From: an uncultured Pelagibacteraceae bacterium
GTDB taxonomy: Bacteria > Pseudomonadota > Alphaproteobacteria > Pelagibacterales > Pelagibacteraceae
Reading direction: 5' to 3'
NCBI GenBank assembly: GCA_902567945.1
Contig: CACFOC010000007.1
Coordinates: 1-36,843, forward strand
DNA: 36,843 nt
Shown here: in pieces, positions 8,258-16,860 of the stretch
Layout of the letters: the number at the start of each line of letters is the position of its first letter
Numbering within the stretch: the stretch's first letter is position 1
Program-made: the position numbers and the translations under genes
Notes under the pieces: model-generated
Databases searched by the model: none
Seen by the model: only the letters and a program-made list of their open reading frames with translations
What the model was told of the DNA's origin: nothing

Positions 8258-9023
8258 TTATAAAGAAAATTTTGAACAAATGAAAATTGCTGGTTCTTTA
8301 GCTGCTGAAACTTTAGATGAAGTAACCGCTTATGTTAAACCTGGGGTTACAACAAATAAAATTGATCAAATTTGTTATGAGTTTATAAGAGATAACGGTG
8401 GTTATTCTGCTCCTCTATTCTATAAAGGTTTTCCTAAAACGTGTTGTACATCTGTCAATCATGTTGTTTGTCATGGAATTCCCTCAACAAAATATTTAAT
8501 GGAAGGAGATATAATTAATATTGATGTTACCTCCATTGTTAATGGTTGGCATGGCGATACAAGTAGAATGTTTTTTGTTGGTGATGTTTCTGTTAAATGT
8601 AAAAATTTAGTTTCTGCTACATATAACTCAATGATGAATGCTATTTCTATTATAAAAAATGGAATTAACTTGGGCGATATTGGCGAAACTATACAAACAT
8701 ATGTTGAAAAGAAAGGTTTTTCTGTTGTCAGAGATTTTTGTGGACATGGTATTGGTAAAGTATTTCACGAGTCTCCAAATGTACTACATTATGGAAAAAA
8801 AGGAGATGGAATAAAATTAAAAACTGGCATGATATTTACTGTAGAGCCAATGGTTAATGAAGGTATTTTTAATACAAAAGTGTTAAAAGATGGGTGGACA
8901 GCAGTAACAAAAGACAAATCTTTATCAGCACAATTCGAACATACTGTTGGTGTAACAGATGCTGGTTTTGAAATATTTACTAAATCAAAAAAAAATTTTG
9001 AACAACCTCCTTATTTATTATGA
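8247..9023 (+). CDS. map: Type I methionine aminopeptidase
   Basis: A 258-residue enzyme that removes the initiator methionine from new proteins. The five metal ligands of the pita-bread fold are visible: Asp in IINIDVTSIVNGWHGD (two aspartates, about residues 92 and 103), His in FCGHGIGKVFHESP (about 165), Glu in FTVEPMVNEG (about 199) and Glu in AQFEHTVGV (about 230). CHGIP near 74 supplies the substrate His. It overlaps sfsA by 11 nt and purB by 4 nt (ATGA). Type I without an N-terminal extension, as expected in bacteria. Confidence 0.97.
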   Translation: MSLDYKENFEQMKIAGSLAAETLDEVTAYVKPGVTTNKIDQICYEFIRDNGGYSAPLFYKGFPKTCCTSVNHVVCHGIPSTKYLMEGDIINIDVTSIVNGWHGDTSRMFFVGDVSVKCKNLVSATYNSMMNAISIIKNGINLGDIGETIQTYVEKKGFSVVRDFCGHGIGKVFHESPNVLHYGKKGDGIKLKTGMIFTVEPMVNEGIFNTKVLKDGWTAVTKDKSLSAQFEHTVGVTDAGFEIFTKSKKNFEQPPYLL

Positions 9024-10312
9024 TTGAAAGATATTCAAGAAAAGAAATCAAAGGTATTTGGGAAGAAAAAAATAAATACCAAATTTGGTTAGATATTGAA
9101 ATTGCCGCAGCTGAAGCAATGGAAAAACTAAAATTAATACCCAAAGGTGTTTCTTCAAAAATAAAGAAAAAAGCTGTCATAAATGTTGAAAAAATACACA
9201 AAATTGAAAGCAAAGTTCATCATGACGTAATAGCGTTTCTAACATCAATTACTGAAAAAGTAGGTTCAGATGGAAAATTTTTGCACAAAGGAATGACTTC
9301 TTCGGATGTATTAGACACTTGTTTTAATATACAGTTATTACAATCGGGAAAAATCATTCTCAAAGATATTAATCAAATATTGAAAGTATTAAAAAATAAA
9401 TCTCTAAAATATAAAAATACTATTTGTATAGGAAGAAGTCATGGTATTCACGCAGAACCAATTACATTCGGATTAAAATTGGCAAGCTTCTATGAAGAAT
9501 TTAAAAGAAATAAAAATAGATTAGAAAAAGCTATTGATGAAATCTCTACTTGTGCAATTTCTGGAGCCGTTGGAACTTTTGCTAATATTGATCCAAAGGT
9601 AGAATCTTATGTAGCAAAAAAATTAAATTTAAAAGTAGAACCAATATCTACGCAAATAATACCTCGAGATAGGCATGCTTATTACTTTTCAGTACTAGGT
9701 ATTATAGCTGGATCAATTGAAAGAGTTGCGGCAGAAATTAGAAATTTGCAAAGGACTGAGATACATGAAGTTGAAGAATTTTTTGATAAAAAACAGAAAG
9801 GTTCCTCAGCTATGCCTCATAAAAAAAATCCCATTTTAAGTGAAAATTTAACTGGTTTATCAAGAATGGTAAGAAGCTATGTAATGCCAGCGCTTGAAAA
9901 TATTTCGCTTTGGCATGAGAGAGATATTTCTCATTCTAGTGTTGAGAGAAACATTGGTCCAGATTCCACTATCACGTTAGATTTTGCTCTAAATAGATTA
10001 AAAAATATTTTAAAAAATATGAATATATATCCAAAGAAAATGTTACAAAATCTCAATATTACAAAGGGATTAATATATTCACAAAGAGTAATGATAGAAC
10101 TTACAAAACATGGTTTTTCAAGAGAAAAAGCTTACAGAATAGTACAAAAAAATGCCCAGCGAGCTTGGGACAATAATATATCTTTTTATGAAACTTTATC
10201 GAAAGACTCATTGATTAATAAAAAGATTTCTAATAAAGATTTAAGTAAAATGTTTGATATCAACTACCACACAAAGAGAATAAACTTAATATATAAGAGA
10301 GTATTTAAGTAG
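9020..10312 (+). CDS. purB: Adenylosuccinate lyase
   Basis: A 430-residue member of the fumarase/aspartase superfamily. It cleaves SAICAR to AICAR and adenylosuccinate to AMP in purine synthesis. The signature loop GSSAMPHKKNPILSENL lies at about residues 262-278, with the catalytic Ser in the SSAMPHKKNP segment. The first conserved region HHDVIAFL is at about 67 and GRSHGIHAEP (catalytic His) at about 139. The start overlaps map by 4 nt; purC begins one base after the stop. The purB-purC pairing fits consecutive reactions run in reverse order (PurC makes SAICAR, PurB cleaves it). Confidence 0.97.
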   Translation: MIERYSRKEIKGIWEEKNKYQIWLDIEIAAAEAMEKLKLIPKGVSSKIKKKAVINVEKIHKIESKVHHDVIAFLTSITEKVGSDGKFLHKGMTSSDVLDTCFNIQLLQSGKIILKDINQILKVLKNKSLKYKNTICIGRSHGIHAEPITFGLKLASFYEEFKRNKNRLEKAIDEISTCAISGAVGTFANIDPKVESYVAKKLNLKVEPISTQIIPRDRHAYYFSVLGIIAGSIERVAAEIRNLQRTEIHEVEEFFDKKQKGSSAMPHKKNPILSENLTGLSRMVRSYVMPALENISLWHERDISHSSVERNIGPDSTITLDFALNRLKNILKNMNIYPKKMLQNLNITKGLIYSQRVMIELTKHGFSREKAYRIVQKNAQRAWDNNISFYETLSKDSLINKKISNKDLSKMFDINYHTKRINLIYKRVFK

Positions 10313-10313
10313 A

Positions 10314-11102
10314 ATGCACAAAGGAAAAAAACTTTACGAAGGAAAAGCAAAAATTATTTATGAAGGCCCAGAAAAAGGTACTGCCATACAGCATTTTAAA
10401 GATGATGCTACCGCTTTCAATAATCAAAAAAGATCTACAGTTGAAGGAAAAGGTGTTTTAAATAATAGAATTTCAGAACATATTTTAAATAATCTAAATC
10501 AAATCGGAATTAAAACTCATTTGATTAAGAGATTAAATATGAGAGAGCAATTAATACGCCTTGTAAATATATATCCCGTTAAATTTATTGTTAGAAACAT
10601 AGCTACAGGTTCTTTGACAGGAAAACTAGGTATACCTGACGGAACAATTTTATCAAAACCTTTAGTTGAATATAGCTACAAAAATGATGATTTTGGAGAT
10701 CCACTTGTAGCTAGAGAACATATATTGGAATTTAAATGGGTTCCAAGTGCTGCCGAACTAGATTTAATCAATGATTATTGTTTAAGAATAAATGATTTCA
10801 TGCAAGGTATGTTTAGAGGCGTTGGAATTAAACTTGTTGATTTTAAACTAGAATTTGGAACTGCAAATATTGATGGAAAAAATGAAATTTTATTAGCTGA
10901 TGAGATAAGTCCTGATACTTGCAGATTGTGGGATGTAGTAAGTGAGAAAAAACTTGATAAAGACAGATTTAGAAAAGACTTGGGAAATATTATTCAAGCT
11001 TATCAAGAAGTTGCGCGAAGATTAGGGATTATTCACGAAGAGGCTAATATAAGTGAGGTCAAATTCGGCAAACCTAAAGCGGTAAACATAAAGAAAAAAT
11101 AA
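10314..11102 (+). CDS. purC: Phosphoribosylaminoimidazole-succinocarboxamide synthase
   Basis: A 262-residue SAICAR synthetase, which joins CAIR and aspartate using ATP. It has KLYEGKAKIIYEGPEKG at 6-22 (nucleotide loop), FKDDATAFN at about 29, KFIVRNIATGSLTGKLG at about 85-101, and the signature region LVDFKLEFGT followed by EILLADEISPDTCRLWD (about 178-206). Full length. It is separated from bolA by 48 nt. In many other alphaproteobacteria purS, purQ and purL occupy this position, and they are absent here. Confidence 0.97.
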   Translation: MHKGKKLYEGKAKIIYEGPEKGTAIQHFKDDATAFNNQKRSTVEGKGVLNNRISEHILNNLNQIGIKTHLIKRLNMREQLIRLVNIYPVKFIVRNIATGSLTGKLGIPDGTILSKPLVEYSYKNDDFGDPLVAREHILEFKWVPSAAELDLINDYCLRINDFMQGMFRGVGIKLVDFKLEFGTANIDGKNEILLADEISPDTCRLWDVVSEKKLDKDRFRKDLGNIIQAYQEVARRLGIIHEEANISEVKFGKPKAVNIKKK

Positions 11103-11150
11103 ATTGAATTCATTATGGTTTAGAAATTATTTCAACGAAAGTTAAAACTT

Positions 11151-11381
11151 ATGGCACTTAAATTAGAAGAAATAGATAGCTTGATCAAGAAAGCTATACC
11201 AGATGCGGAAGTAACTATTAAAGATTTAGCAGGTGATGAAAATCACTACTCTGCGACAATAAAATCTAAAATTTTTAAAGGTAAAAGTAAAATTGAACAA
11301 CATAAACTTGTATATAAAGCATTAGGTGATAAAATGGGAAATGAATTGCATGCTTTAGCATTAAATACGATTGAAAGTTAA
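11151..11381 (+). CDS. BolA family protein
   Basis: A 76-residue BolA-type protein, which pairs with monothiol glutaredoxins to handle [2Fe-2S] clusters. The K-homology-like fold is seen as IDSLIKKAIPDAEVTIKDL, then DENHYSATIKSKIFKGKSKI (with the conserved GDxxHY-like segment as GDENHY at 29-34) and EQHKLVYKALGDKMGNELHALAL (conserved His at the end of the motif). The next gene, 3 nt downstream, is a CGFS glutaredoxin, the classic partner. Close to the YrbA/IbaG-BolA2 type by its small size. Confidence 0.92.
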   Translation: MALKLEEIDSLIKKAIPDAEVTIKDLAGDENHYSATIKSKIFKGKSKIEQHKLVYKALGDKMGNELHALALNTIES

Positions 11382-11384
11382 ACA

Positions 11385-11699
11385 ATGAATGAAAATTTAA
11401 AAAAGAAGATTGAAAATATAATTGAAAATAATGATGTTTGTTTGTTTATGAAGGGAACACCAGAAGTGCCTCAATGTGGATTTTCCTTAGCTGTGTCAAA
11501 TGTTTTAAAACATCTAAAAGTTGACTTTAAAGGAATAAACGTACTTGAAGATAACGAAATTAGAGAAGGTATTAAAGAATATAGTGATTGGCCTACTATT
11601 CCACAACTTTATTATAAAAAAAAATTTTTAGGTGGCTGTGATATTGTAAAAGAGATGTTTGAAAAAGGTGAACTACAAAAAACTCTTAATATAAAATAA
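11385..11699 (+). CDS. grxD: Monothiol glutaredoxin (CGFS type)
   Basis: A 104-residue Grx4-type glutaredoxin. The segment CLFMKGTPEVPQCGFSLAV (about 19-37) holds the CGFS active site that binds a [2Fe-2S] cluster with glutathione. WPTIPQLYYKKKFLGGCDIV (about 67-86) carries the cis-proline and the GG-C-D glutathione-binding motif. It probably carries or relays Fe-S clusters with the adjacent BolA protein. The stop codon lies inside a 10-bp A/T-only inverted repeat that may act as a terminator between this gene and the convergent rpsD. Confidence 0.96.
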   Translation: MNENLKKKIENIIENNDVCLFMKGTPEVPQCGFSLAVSNVLKHLKVDFKGINVLEDNEIREGIKEYSDWPTIPQLYYKKKFLGGCDIVKEMFEKGELQKTLNIK

Positions 11700-11716
11700 A
11701 GTTTTTTTTATTTTAT
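11691..11716. terminator. A/T-only hairpin between convergent grxD and rpsD
   Basis: ATAAAATAAA (11691-11700) is an exact reverse complement of TTTATTTTAT (11707-11716), with a 6-nt loop. More T residues follow to 11720. It overlaps the grxD stop codon and lies 10 nt from the rpsD stop. A stem with no G or C is weak, and in such A/T-rich sequence chance repeats occur, so this is only a candidate bidirectional terminator. Confidence 0.3.
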
Positions 11717-11725
11717 TTTTAAAAA

Positions 11726-12343
11726 TTATCTAGAATAATATTCAATTACCAAGTTAGGTTCCATAATAGTTGGAAATGGGACATCAGAAAATTTTGGTAT
11801 TCTTACAAATTTTGCTTTTTTACTTTTTACATCCATTTGAATATATTCAGGAACTTCCCTTTCTTTTGTAACTATAGCGCCAGCAATTGAAGTTAACTCT
11901 TTTGATTTATCTCTTATCTCAATAGTATCTTCAGGTTTCACCATAAAGCTTGGAATGTTAACTTTTTTTCCATTTACTCTAACGTGCCCATGATTAATAA
12001 GTTGTCTCGATGCAAAAACTGTTATAGCAAATTTTGCTCTATAGACAATTGTATCTAATCGACTCTCAAGAAACCCGATTAAATTTTCCGATGTATTACC
12101 CCTTTTTTGTATAGCTTTAAGATAAATATTTCTAAATTGTCTTTCATTCATATTTCCATAATAAAATTTCATTTTTTGTTTTGCTTCTAACTGAGTTCCA
12201 AAATCTGATGGCTTACCTTTTTTTGCTTTTCCATGTTGACCCGGAGGATAATTTCTTGAATTAAAAGGGCTTTTAGGCCTTCCCCATAGATTTGTTTTTA
12301 ACCTTCTGTCGGCCTTATGTTTAGATGCTAATCTTTTTGTCAT
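11726..12343 (-). CDS. rpsD: 30S ribosomal protein S4
   Basis: A 205-residue S4, a primary 16S rRNA binding protein that nucleates assembly of the 30S body. The N-terminal region has RRLKTNLWGRPKSPFNSRNY and PPGQHGKAKKGKPSDFGTQL. It is of the cysteine-free type without the zinc cluster. The S4 RNA-binding domain (about residues 95-155) includes LESRLDTIVYRAKFA and SRQLINHGHVRVNGKKVNIP. The C-terminus ends NLVIEYYSR as usual. It is a single gene with its own near-consensus promoter in the 46-nt gap to trmJ, unlike bacteria that place rpsD in the alpha operon. Confidence 0.98.
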   Translation of the reverse strand: MTKRLASKHKADRRLKTNLWGRPKSPFNSRNYPPGQHGKAKKGKPSDFGTQLEAKQKMKFYYGNMNERQFRNIYLKAIQKRGNTSENLIGFLESRLDTIVYRAKFAITVFASRQLINHGHVRVNGKKVNIPSFMVKPEDTIEIRDKSKELTSIAGAIVTKEREVPEYIQMDVKSKKAKFVRIPKFSDVPFPTIMEPNLVIEYYSR

Positions 12344-12360
12344 TTATTAATATTCCGTGA

Positions 12361-12388
12361 TTTATAAACATTGAAAATCTTTTGTCAA
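12361..12388 (-). promoter_or_regulatory. Strong sigma70-type promoter of rpsD
   Basis: On the minus strand a perfect TTGACA (12388-12383) and TATAAA (12366-12361) are separated by 16 nt. Start of transcription would be near 12354, giving a leader of about 11 nt to ATG 12343 with a GGAA at its 5' part. This is the best consensus match I found in the window and fits a highly expressed single ribosomal protein gene. Confidence 0.65.
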
Positions 12389-12389
12389 T

Positions 12390-13115
12390 TCAGCTTTTTT
12401 TGTTAAATTCGTTTAAAGTAGAGAAAATTCCTAGCAAAATACGTATTTCTTGTTCGGATAAATTCAATCTATTAAAAATATTACTAATATTCCTAATCAT
12501 GCTTTTTCTTTTGTGATCTGGTTGTAAAAAACCTTTTTTGTCCAGACCTTGAATTATGAAATTTAAAAATTTATTTACTTCAGATTTTTTAGCTATTAGG
12601 CTTTTATAACCAGTCTTATATTCAGTTTTTTTCTTTGAGAAGTGTTGAAAAATCTCAAAACAAAAAATTATTGCACTATGAGATAGATTAAGTGAACTAA
12701 ATTTTTTATTACTTGGAATTTTAACTAAATAATCTGCACAACTAATTTCGTCATTAGATAGGCCTGAGGCTTCTGGACCAAAAAGTACTCCTATTTTCCT
12801 TCCTCTAATAATTTTTTTCTTTAAGTTTGATATGGGAATAATTTTTTTATTTACTTTTCTTATCCTTGAAGTGCTAGCAAAAATTATATCTAGATCTCCT
12901 ATTGAACTTTCTAATGAATTATAAATTTTTGCCGATTTTAAAATATCTTTAGCTCCTACTGATGTAATTAAAGCTTTTGGATTTGGCCAATTACATCTTG
13001 GATTTACTATTCTTAAATGTTTAATATTAAAATTTTTTATGGCTCGTGCCACCGAACCTATATTTTCTCCCATTTGAGGTCTTACCAAGATAAAATAAAT
13101 ATTATTTAAACCCAT
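12390..13115 (-). CDS. trmJ: TrmJ-family RNA 2'-O-methyltransferase
   Basis: A 241-residue SPOUT methyltransferase of the TrmJ/LasT type, which methylates the ribose of nucleotide 32 in tRNAs. Motif 1 is FILVRPQMGENIGSVARAIK (about 8-27), motif 2 is IGVLFGPEASGLSNDEI (about 113-129), and motif 3 is FSSLNLSHSAIIFCFEI (about 148-164). A C-terminal helical tail follows, as in TrmJ. It overlaps cimA by a single base and is the last gene of the nadE-cysS-cimA-trmJ operon. Family level is firm; the exact RNA target is inferred. Confidence 0.86.
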   Translation of the reverse strand: MGLNNIYFILVRPQMGENIGSVARAIKNFNIKHLRIVNPRCNWPNPKALITSVGAKDILKSAKIYNSLESSIGDLDIIFASTSRIRKVNKKIIPISNLKKKIIRGRKIGVLFGPEASGLSNDEISCADYLVKIPSNKKFSSLNLSHSAIIFCFEIFQHFSKKKTEYKTGYKSLIAKKSEVNKFLNFIIQGLDKKGFLQPDHKRKSMIRNISNIFNRLNLSEQEIRILLGIFSTLNEFNKKS

Positions 13116-14716
13116 TAATTATTTGCAGGAGCTTTTTCTTTATAAAGTTTATAATCCAAACTATCTATTAATGCCTTAAATGATGCATCAATAATATTTG
13201 GAGATACACCAATCGTAAACCAACTTTTTCCTTCTCTGTCAGTACTTTCTATAGAAACTCTTGTTGTTGCATTTGTTCCTGTATTTAAAATTCTAACTTT
13301 GTAATCCACCAGCTTTAAATCTTTTAAGTATTTGGAATACTTGCCAACTTTATCTACGTTTATCCTTATAGCGTTATCCAGAGCATTTACTGGGCCATTT
13401 CCTGAACCTTCGCAAACTATTTCTTTTCCATCAACTAAGATGTGTGCTTTAGCAAAAGAATTAATTTTATCTTTTGAATCTTTTTTAACTGACACATCAT
13501 ACTTAGATATTGTTAAATATTTTGGTATTTCTCCCAAAAGTCTTCTGGCTAGTAATTCAAATGATGCATCAGCTCCATCATATGAGTAACCAACGAACTC
13601 CCTATCTTTAACTTCGTTTAATAAAGTTTGGACTTTAGGATCATTTTTATCAATTTTAATTCCATATTTATCAAGTCTAGACATAATGTTCGATTTACCT
13701 GCCTGATCAGAAACAATAATATTTCGTGTGTTACCAACTAAAACAGGATCAATATGTTCATAAGTTTTTGGATCTTTTGAAACTGCAGAAACATGTAGTC
13801 CACCTTTATGAGCAAAGGCCGAAGGTCCTACGTAAGCAGCTCGCCTATTTGATTTTTTATTTAATATTTCGTCTAGCAACCTAGAACATTCGGTTAAAGT
13901 TTTAACCTTAGTTTTGTCTATTTTAATTTCAAAATTATCAGAAAAAGATTTTTTTAAAACTAAAGATGGAATTAAAGATATTAAGTTTGCATTTCCACAT
14001 CTTTCACCAAGTCCATTAATTGTACCTTGTACCTGACGTACTCCAGCTAAAACAGCAGTTAAAGAGTTTGCCACAGCATTTTCTGTATCATTGTGGGCAT
14101 GGATGCCAAGATTTTTTCCCGGAATTTGTTTACTTATTTTTGAAACAATTTCACCAACTTCATTAGGTAAAGTCCCCCCATTTGTATCACAAAGAACAAT
14201 CCATCTAGCACCTTCGTCAAAAGCTGTTCTAATGCAACTTAATGCATATTCAGGATTTTTTTTATATCCATCAAAAAAATGCTCAGCATCAAACATAAAT
14301 TCCCTTTTATTTTTAATAAATAATTTTGCTGATTCTTTAATATTTTCTAGGTTTTCTTTTTTAGTAATACCTAAAGCTATATCAACATGAAAATCCCAAG
14401 ATTTACCAACAAGACAAATTGCTGGAGCATTTGTATTTAGTAATGCTGAAAGCCCTGGATCATTTTCCGCACTTCTTCCAGCTTTCTTTGTCATGCCAAA
14501 AGCGGTAAGAGTAGTATTTTCTAACTTTGGCGGCTTGTTAAAGAAGGTTGTGTCTAAAGTATTTGCTCCAGGCCACCCGCCTTCTAAATAATCAACACCA
14601 AGATTTGATAACGTTTTTGCTATTTTATTCTTGTCATCAATAGAAAAATTAACTCCTTCTGTTTGCGCACCATCTCTTAATGTAGTGTCAAAAATAAATA
14701 ACTTTTCTTTGCTCAT
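13115..14716 (-). CDS. cimA: (R)-citramalate synthase (CimA/LeuA-like)
   Basis: A 533-residue DRE-TIM metallolyase-like synthase. The N-terminal barrel begins LFIFDTTLRDGAQTEGVNFS (about 5-24) and continues with YLEGGWPGANTLDTTFF, a wording typical of citramalate synthase rather than 2-isopropylmalate synthase. The metal-site motif is NLGIHAHNDTENAVANSL (about 200-217). The C-terminal allosteric LeuA dimer domain occupies about 390-530. CimA condenses acetyl-CoA with pyruvate and starts isoleucine synthesis without threonine deaminase. It overlaps cysS by 4 nt and trmJ by 1 nt. A leuA-type assignment is the main alternative. Confidence 0.86.
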   Translation of the reverse strand: MSKEKLFIFDTTLRDGAQTEGVNFSIDDKNKIAKTLSNLGVDYLEGGWPGANTLDTTFFNKPPKLENTTLTAFGMTKKAGRSAENDPGLSALLNTNAPAICLVGKSWDFHVDIALGITKKENLENIKESAKLFIKNKREFMFDAEHFFDGYKKNPEYALSCIRTAFDEGARWIVLCDTNGGTLPNEVGEIVSKISKQIPGKNLGIHAHNDTENAVANSLTAVLAGVRQVQGTINGLGERCGNANLISLIPSLVLKKSFSDNFEIKIDKTKVKTLTECSRLLDEILNKKSNRRAAYVGPSAFAHKGGLHVSAVSKDPKTYEHIDPVLVGNTRNIIVSDQAGKSNIMSRLDKYGIKIDKNDPKVQTLLNEVKDREFVGYSYDGADASFELLARRLLGEIPKYLTISKYDVSVKKDSKDKINSFAKAHILVDGKEIVCEGSGNGPVNALDNAIRINVDKVGKYSKYLKDLKLVDYKVRILNTGTNATTRVSIESTDREGKSWFTIGVSPNIIDASFKALIDSLDYKLYKEKAPANN

Positions 14717-16068
14717 TTATATTTCCATGTTGTTGTTTCTTGATTATCCTCAATAATTACACCATTATCTTCTAATTCTTTTCTTACAGTATCTGCTAAT
14801 TTATAGTTTCCTTTTTTTCTAGCTTCATTTCTATCTTTAATTTTTTGATTAATAAAGTTTTCATCAACTTTCGCCTGAGATTTTTTAAAACTATCCCAAG
14901 ATTCCTTATCTTCTAGTAAACCTATTTGTCTACAAGCTGACAAGAATTTAACCTTGGAAGATTTATTTCCTTTAGATGACTCATCGTAAAGTGAATGTAA
15001 TTTAGCTATATATTTTGGCGTATTTAAATCTTCTTGCAAAGGTTCAATTATATCATTTGTTAATTCTTCGGAATTAATTTTTTCAAATTGACTATACCAT
15101 TTATCTAAAGTGTTTTGACTTTCTTTAATTAATTTTTCATTCCAGTCTAGCGGTTGCTTGTAATGTGAACTTAACAAAGCAAGTCTTACTGCTTGCCCAT
15201 TTATATTTTCACGAAGTTTACTGATAGTAACAATATTGCCTATAGACTTTGACATTTTTTCTTTATCAAAAGTAACAAAACCATTATGTAACCAATAATT
15301 TGCAAAATTTTCAGTTTTGTTTGCACAACATGACTGTGCAATTTCATTTTCGTGATGCGGAAAAACAAGGTCAAGACCTCCGCCGTGTATATCAAATTGC
15401 TTACCTAAAAATTTTTCACTCATTACAGAACATTCTAAATGCCAACCAGGTCGTCCCCTGCCCCACGGTGAATCCCAGCCTGGATCACTTTCGTCTGAAG
15501 GTTTCCAAAGAACGAAATCAAGCGGATCTTTCTTATATTTAGAAATTTCAACTCTTGAACCTGAAACAAGTTCATCAGAGTTTTTGTTTGACAATTTTCC
15601 ATATTTTTTAAATGAAGAGACAGAAAAATAAACATGCTTTTCATTTTCATATGCATGATTATTTTTTAATAAATTTGTTACCATATCTATCATTTCTTTT
15701 ATATGTTCTGTAGCTTTTGGTTCAAAAGTTGGTTGTAAACAATTTAAATATTTACAATCTTCGTGAAAACTCTTAGTTATAGTTTCCGTTAATTCTTTTA
15801 TAGTTTTTTTATTTTTCTTAGAAGATTCAATAATTTTATCATCTATATCAGTTATATTTCTTACGTATGTAACTTTATTTTCACCGTAAAGGTTTCTTAA
15901 AAGTCTAAATAAAACATCAAAAATAACCAAAGGTCTTGCATTACCAATATGAGGAAAATCATAAACAGTTGGTCCACATACATACATTCCTACTTTATTA
16001 TTATTTAATGGAATAAATTTTTCTTTTTTGTTTGATAAAGTATTGAAAAAATTTAAATTTTTAGTCAT
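14713..16068 (-). CDS. cysS: Cysteinyl-tRNA synthetase
   Basis: A 451-residue class I aminoacyl-tRNA synthetase. The N-terminus has GMYVCGPTVYDFPHIGNARP (about 27-46) with a zinc cysteine and the HIGN version of HIGH. Further zinc ligands are in WHLECSVMS (Cys) and FPHHENEIAQS (His, Glu) near 210-245. KMSKSIGN is at about 270. The C-terminal anticodon-binding helical domain is short, with the DALR-like region near 340-440. It overlaps nadE by 8 nt and cimA by 4 nt, so the four genes are tightly coupled. Confidence 0.97.
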   Translation of the reverse strand: MTKNLNFFNTLSNKKEKFIPLNNNKVGMYVCGPTVYDFPHIGNARPLVIFDVLFRLLRNLYGENKVTYVRNITDIDDKIIESSKKNKKTIKELTETITKSFHEDCKYLNCLQPTFEPKATEHIKEMIDMVTNLLKNNHAYENEKHVYFSVSSFKKYGKLSNKNSDELVSGSRVEISKYKKDPLDFVLWKPSDESDPGWDSPWGRGRPGWHLECSVMSEKFLGKQFDIHGGGLDLVFPHHENEIAQSCCANKTENFANYWLHNGFVTFDKEKMSKSIGNIVTISKLRENINGQAVRLALLSSHYKQPLDWNEKLIKESQNTLDKWYSQFEKINSEELTNDIIEPLQEDLNTPKYIAKLHSLYDESSKGNKSSKVKFLSACRQIGLLEDKESWDSFKKSQAKVDENFINQKIKDRNEARKKGNYKLADTVRKELEDNGVIIEDNQETTTWKYK

Positions 16069-16801
16069 CTTTCATTTTGCATACTGGAATTGAGTTCATT
16101 TTATGCAAATTCCTTTCTCTTATTTCTAAATATTTTTTGTGATTTTTATTTGAAGGATTTTTCATTGCCTCTTCTAATTCTTGGTATGACATTCCTAATT
16201 GATTTACATCAGTTCTTCCATCGTCCCATAAACCATCTGTGGGTTGTGCTTCAATGATTTCTTTTAATATTCCTAAATTTTTACCCATTTCCCAAATTTG
16301 AGATTTAGTACAATCTGCTATTGGTGAAATATCAACACCGCCGTCTCCGTATTTTGTATAAAACCCTACACCAAAATCTTCTACTTTATTGCCTGTTCCT
16401 ACTACAATCCCATTGTTCGAGGCTGCTACTTGGTATAACGTGGTCATTCTTAATCTCGCCCTAGAATTTGCTAATCCTAATTCACTATTAAATTCGCTCA
16501 ATGAATTTTTAAATGTTTTAAATAAACCATCTAAGTTAACCAAGTGACTTTCTACATTTTTAAATTTATTTTTAAGCCAGTCTTGATGTTTTAAACTTAA
16601 TTCCTTTTGTTCTTTTATTTGATTTATTGGCATGGAAAGGATTATGGTTTTTTTTCCAGTTAATGCACAAATTGTACTAGTAACTGAAGAATCGATACCG
16701 CCAGATATTCCTACAACCAAACTATCTGCTTCCTTTGGCATTGATTTACAATAATCCGTAATCCATTTTTTTATATAATTTATTCTTTGTGATATTTGCA
16801 T
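16061..16801 (-). CDS. nadE: NAD synthetase, ammonia-dependent type
   Basis: A 246-residue NAD+ synthetase of the adenine nucleotide alpha-hydrolase fold. It amidates deamido-NAD in the last step of NAD synthesis. The P-loop VVGISGGIDSSVTS is at about 27-40, and the substrate-binding segment VVGTGNKVEDFGVGFYTKYG, GDGGVDISPIADCTKSQI spans about 137-175. There is no N-terminal nitrilase-type glutaminase domain, so ammonia is the expected donor. It is the first gene of nadE-cysS-cimA-trmJ. nadK lies about 11 kb away, so both final NAD(P) steps are encoded in this window. Confidence 0.95.
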   Translation of the reverse strand: MQISQRINYIKKWITDYCKSMPKEADSLVVGISGGIDSSVTSTICALTGKKTIILSMPINQIKEQKELSLKHQDWLKNKFKNVESHLVNLDGLFKTFKNSLSEFNSELGLANSRARLRMTTLYQVAASNNGIVVGTGNKVEDFGVGFYTKYGDGGVDISPIADCTKSQIWEMGKNLGILKEIIEAQPTDGLWDDGRTDVNQLGMSYQELEEAMKNPSNKNHKKYLEIRERNLHKMNSIPVCKMKDD

Positions 16802-16829
16802 AAATATTAATATCCTATTCTTAAAATAG

Positions 16830-16860
16830 ATCTTAATAATTAAAATTCAATTATTAAGAT
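16830..16860. terminator. 12-bp inverted repeat over the aroG stop codon
   Basis: ATCTTAATAATT (16830-16841) is an exact reverse complement of AATTATTAAGAT (16849-16860), with a 7-nt loop. The repeat covers the aroG stop codon (16854-16856). On the minus strand it is followed by CTATTTTAAGAATAG, itself a 5-bp imperfect inverted repeat (16814-16828). It is a reasonable factor-independent terminator or mRNA 3' end for aroG, although a long U tract is missing. It also sits 28 nt upstream of the nadE start. Confidence 0.45.

Noticed and set aside
11103-11150. Remnant of purS in the purC-bolA gap
   Set aside because: The 48 bases have an ATG followed at once by a stop and no PurS-like residues; no trace can be claimed.
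15435-15656. Alternative frame inside cysS
   Set aside because: Same strand but a different frame inside motifs of cysteinyl-tRNA synthetase; no start context or homology.
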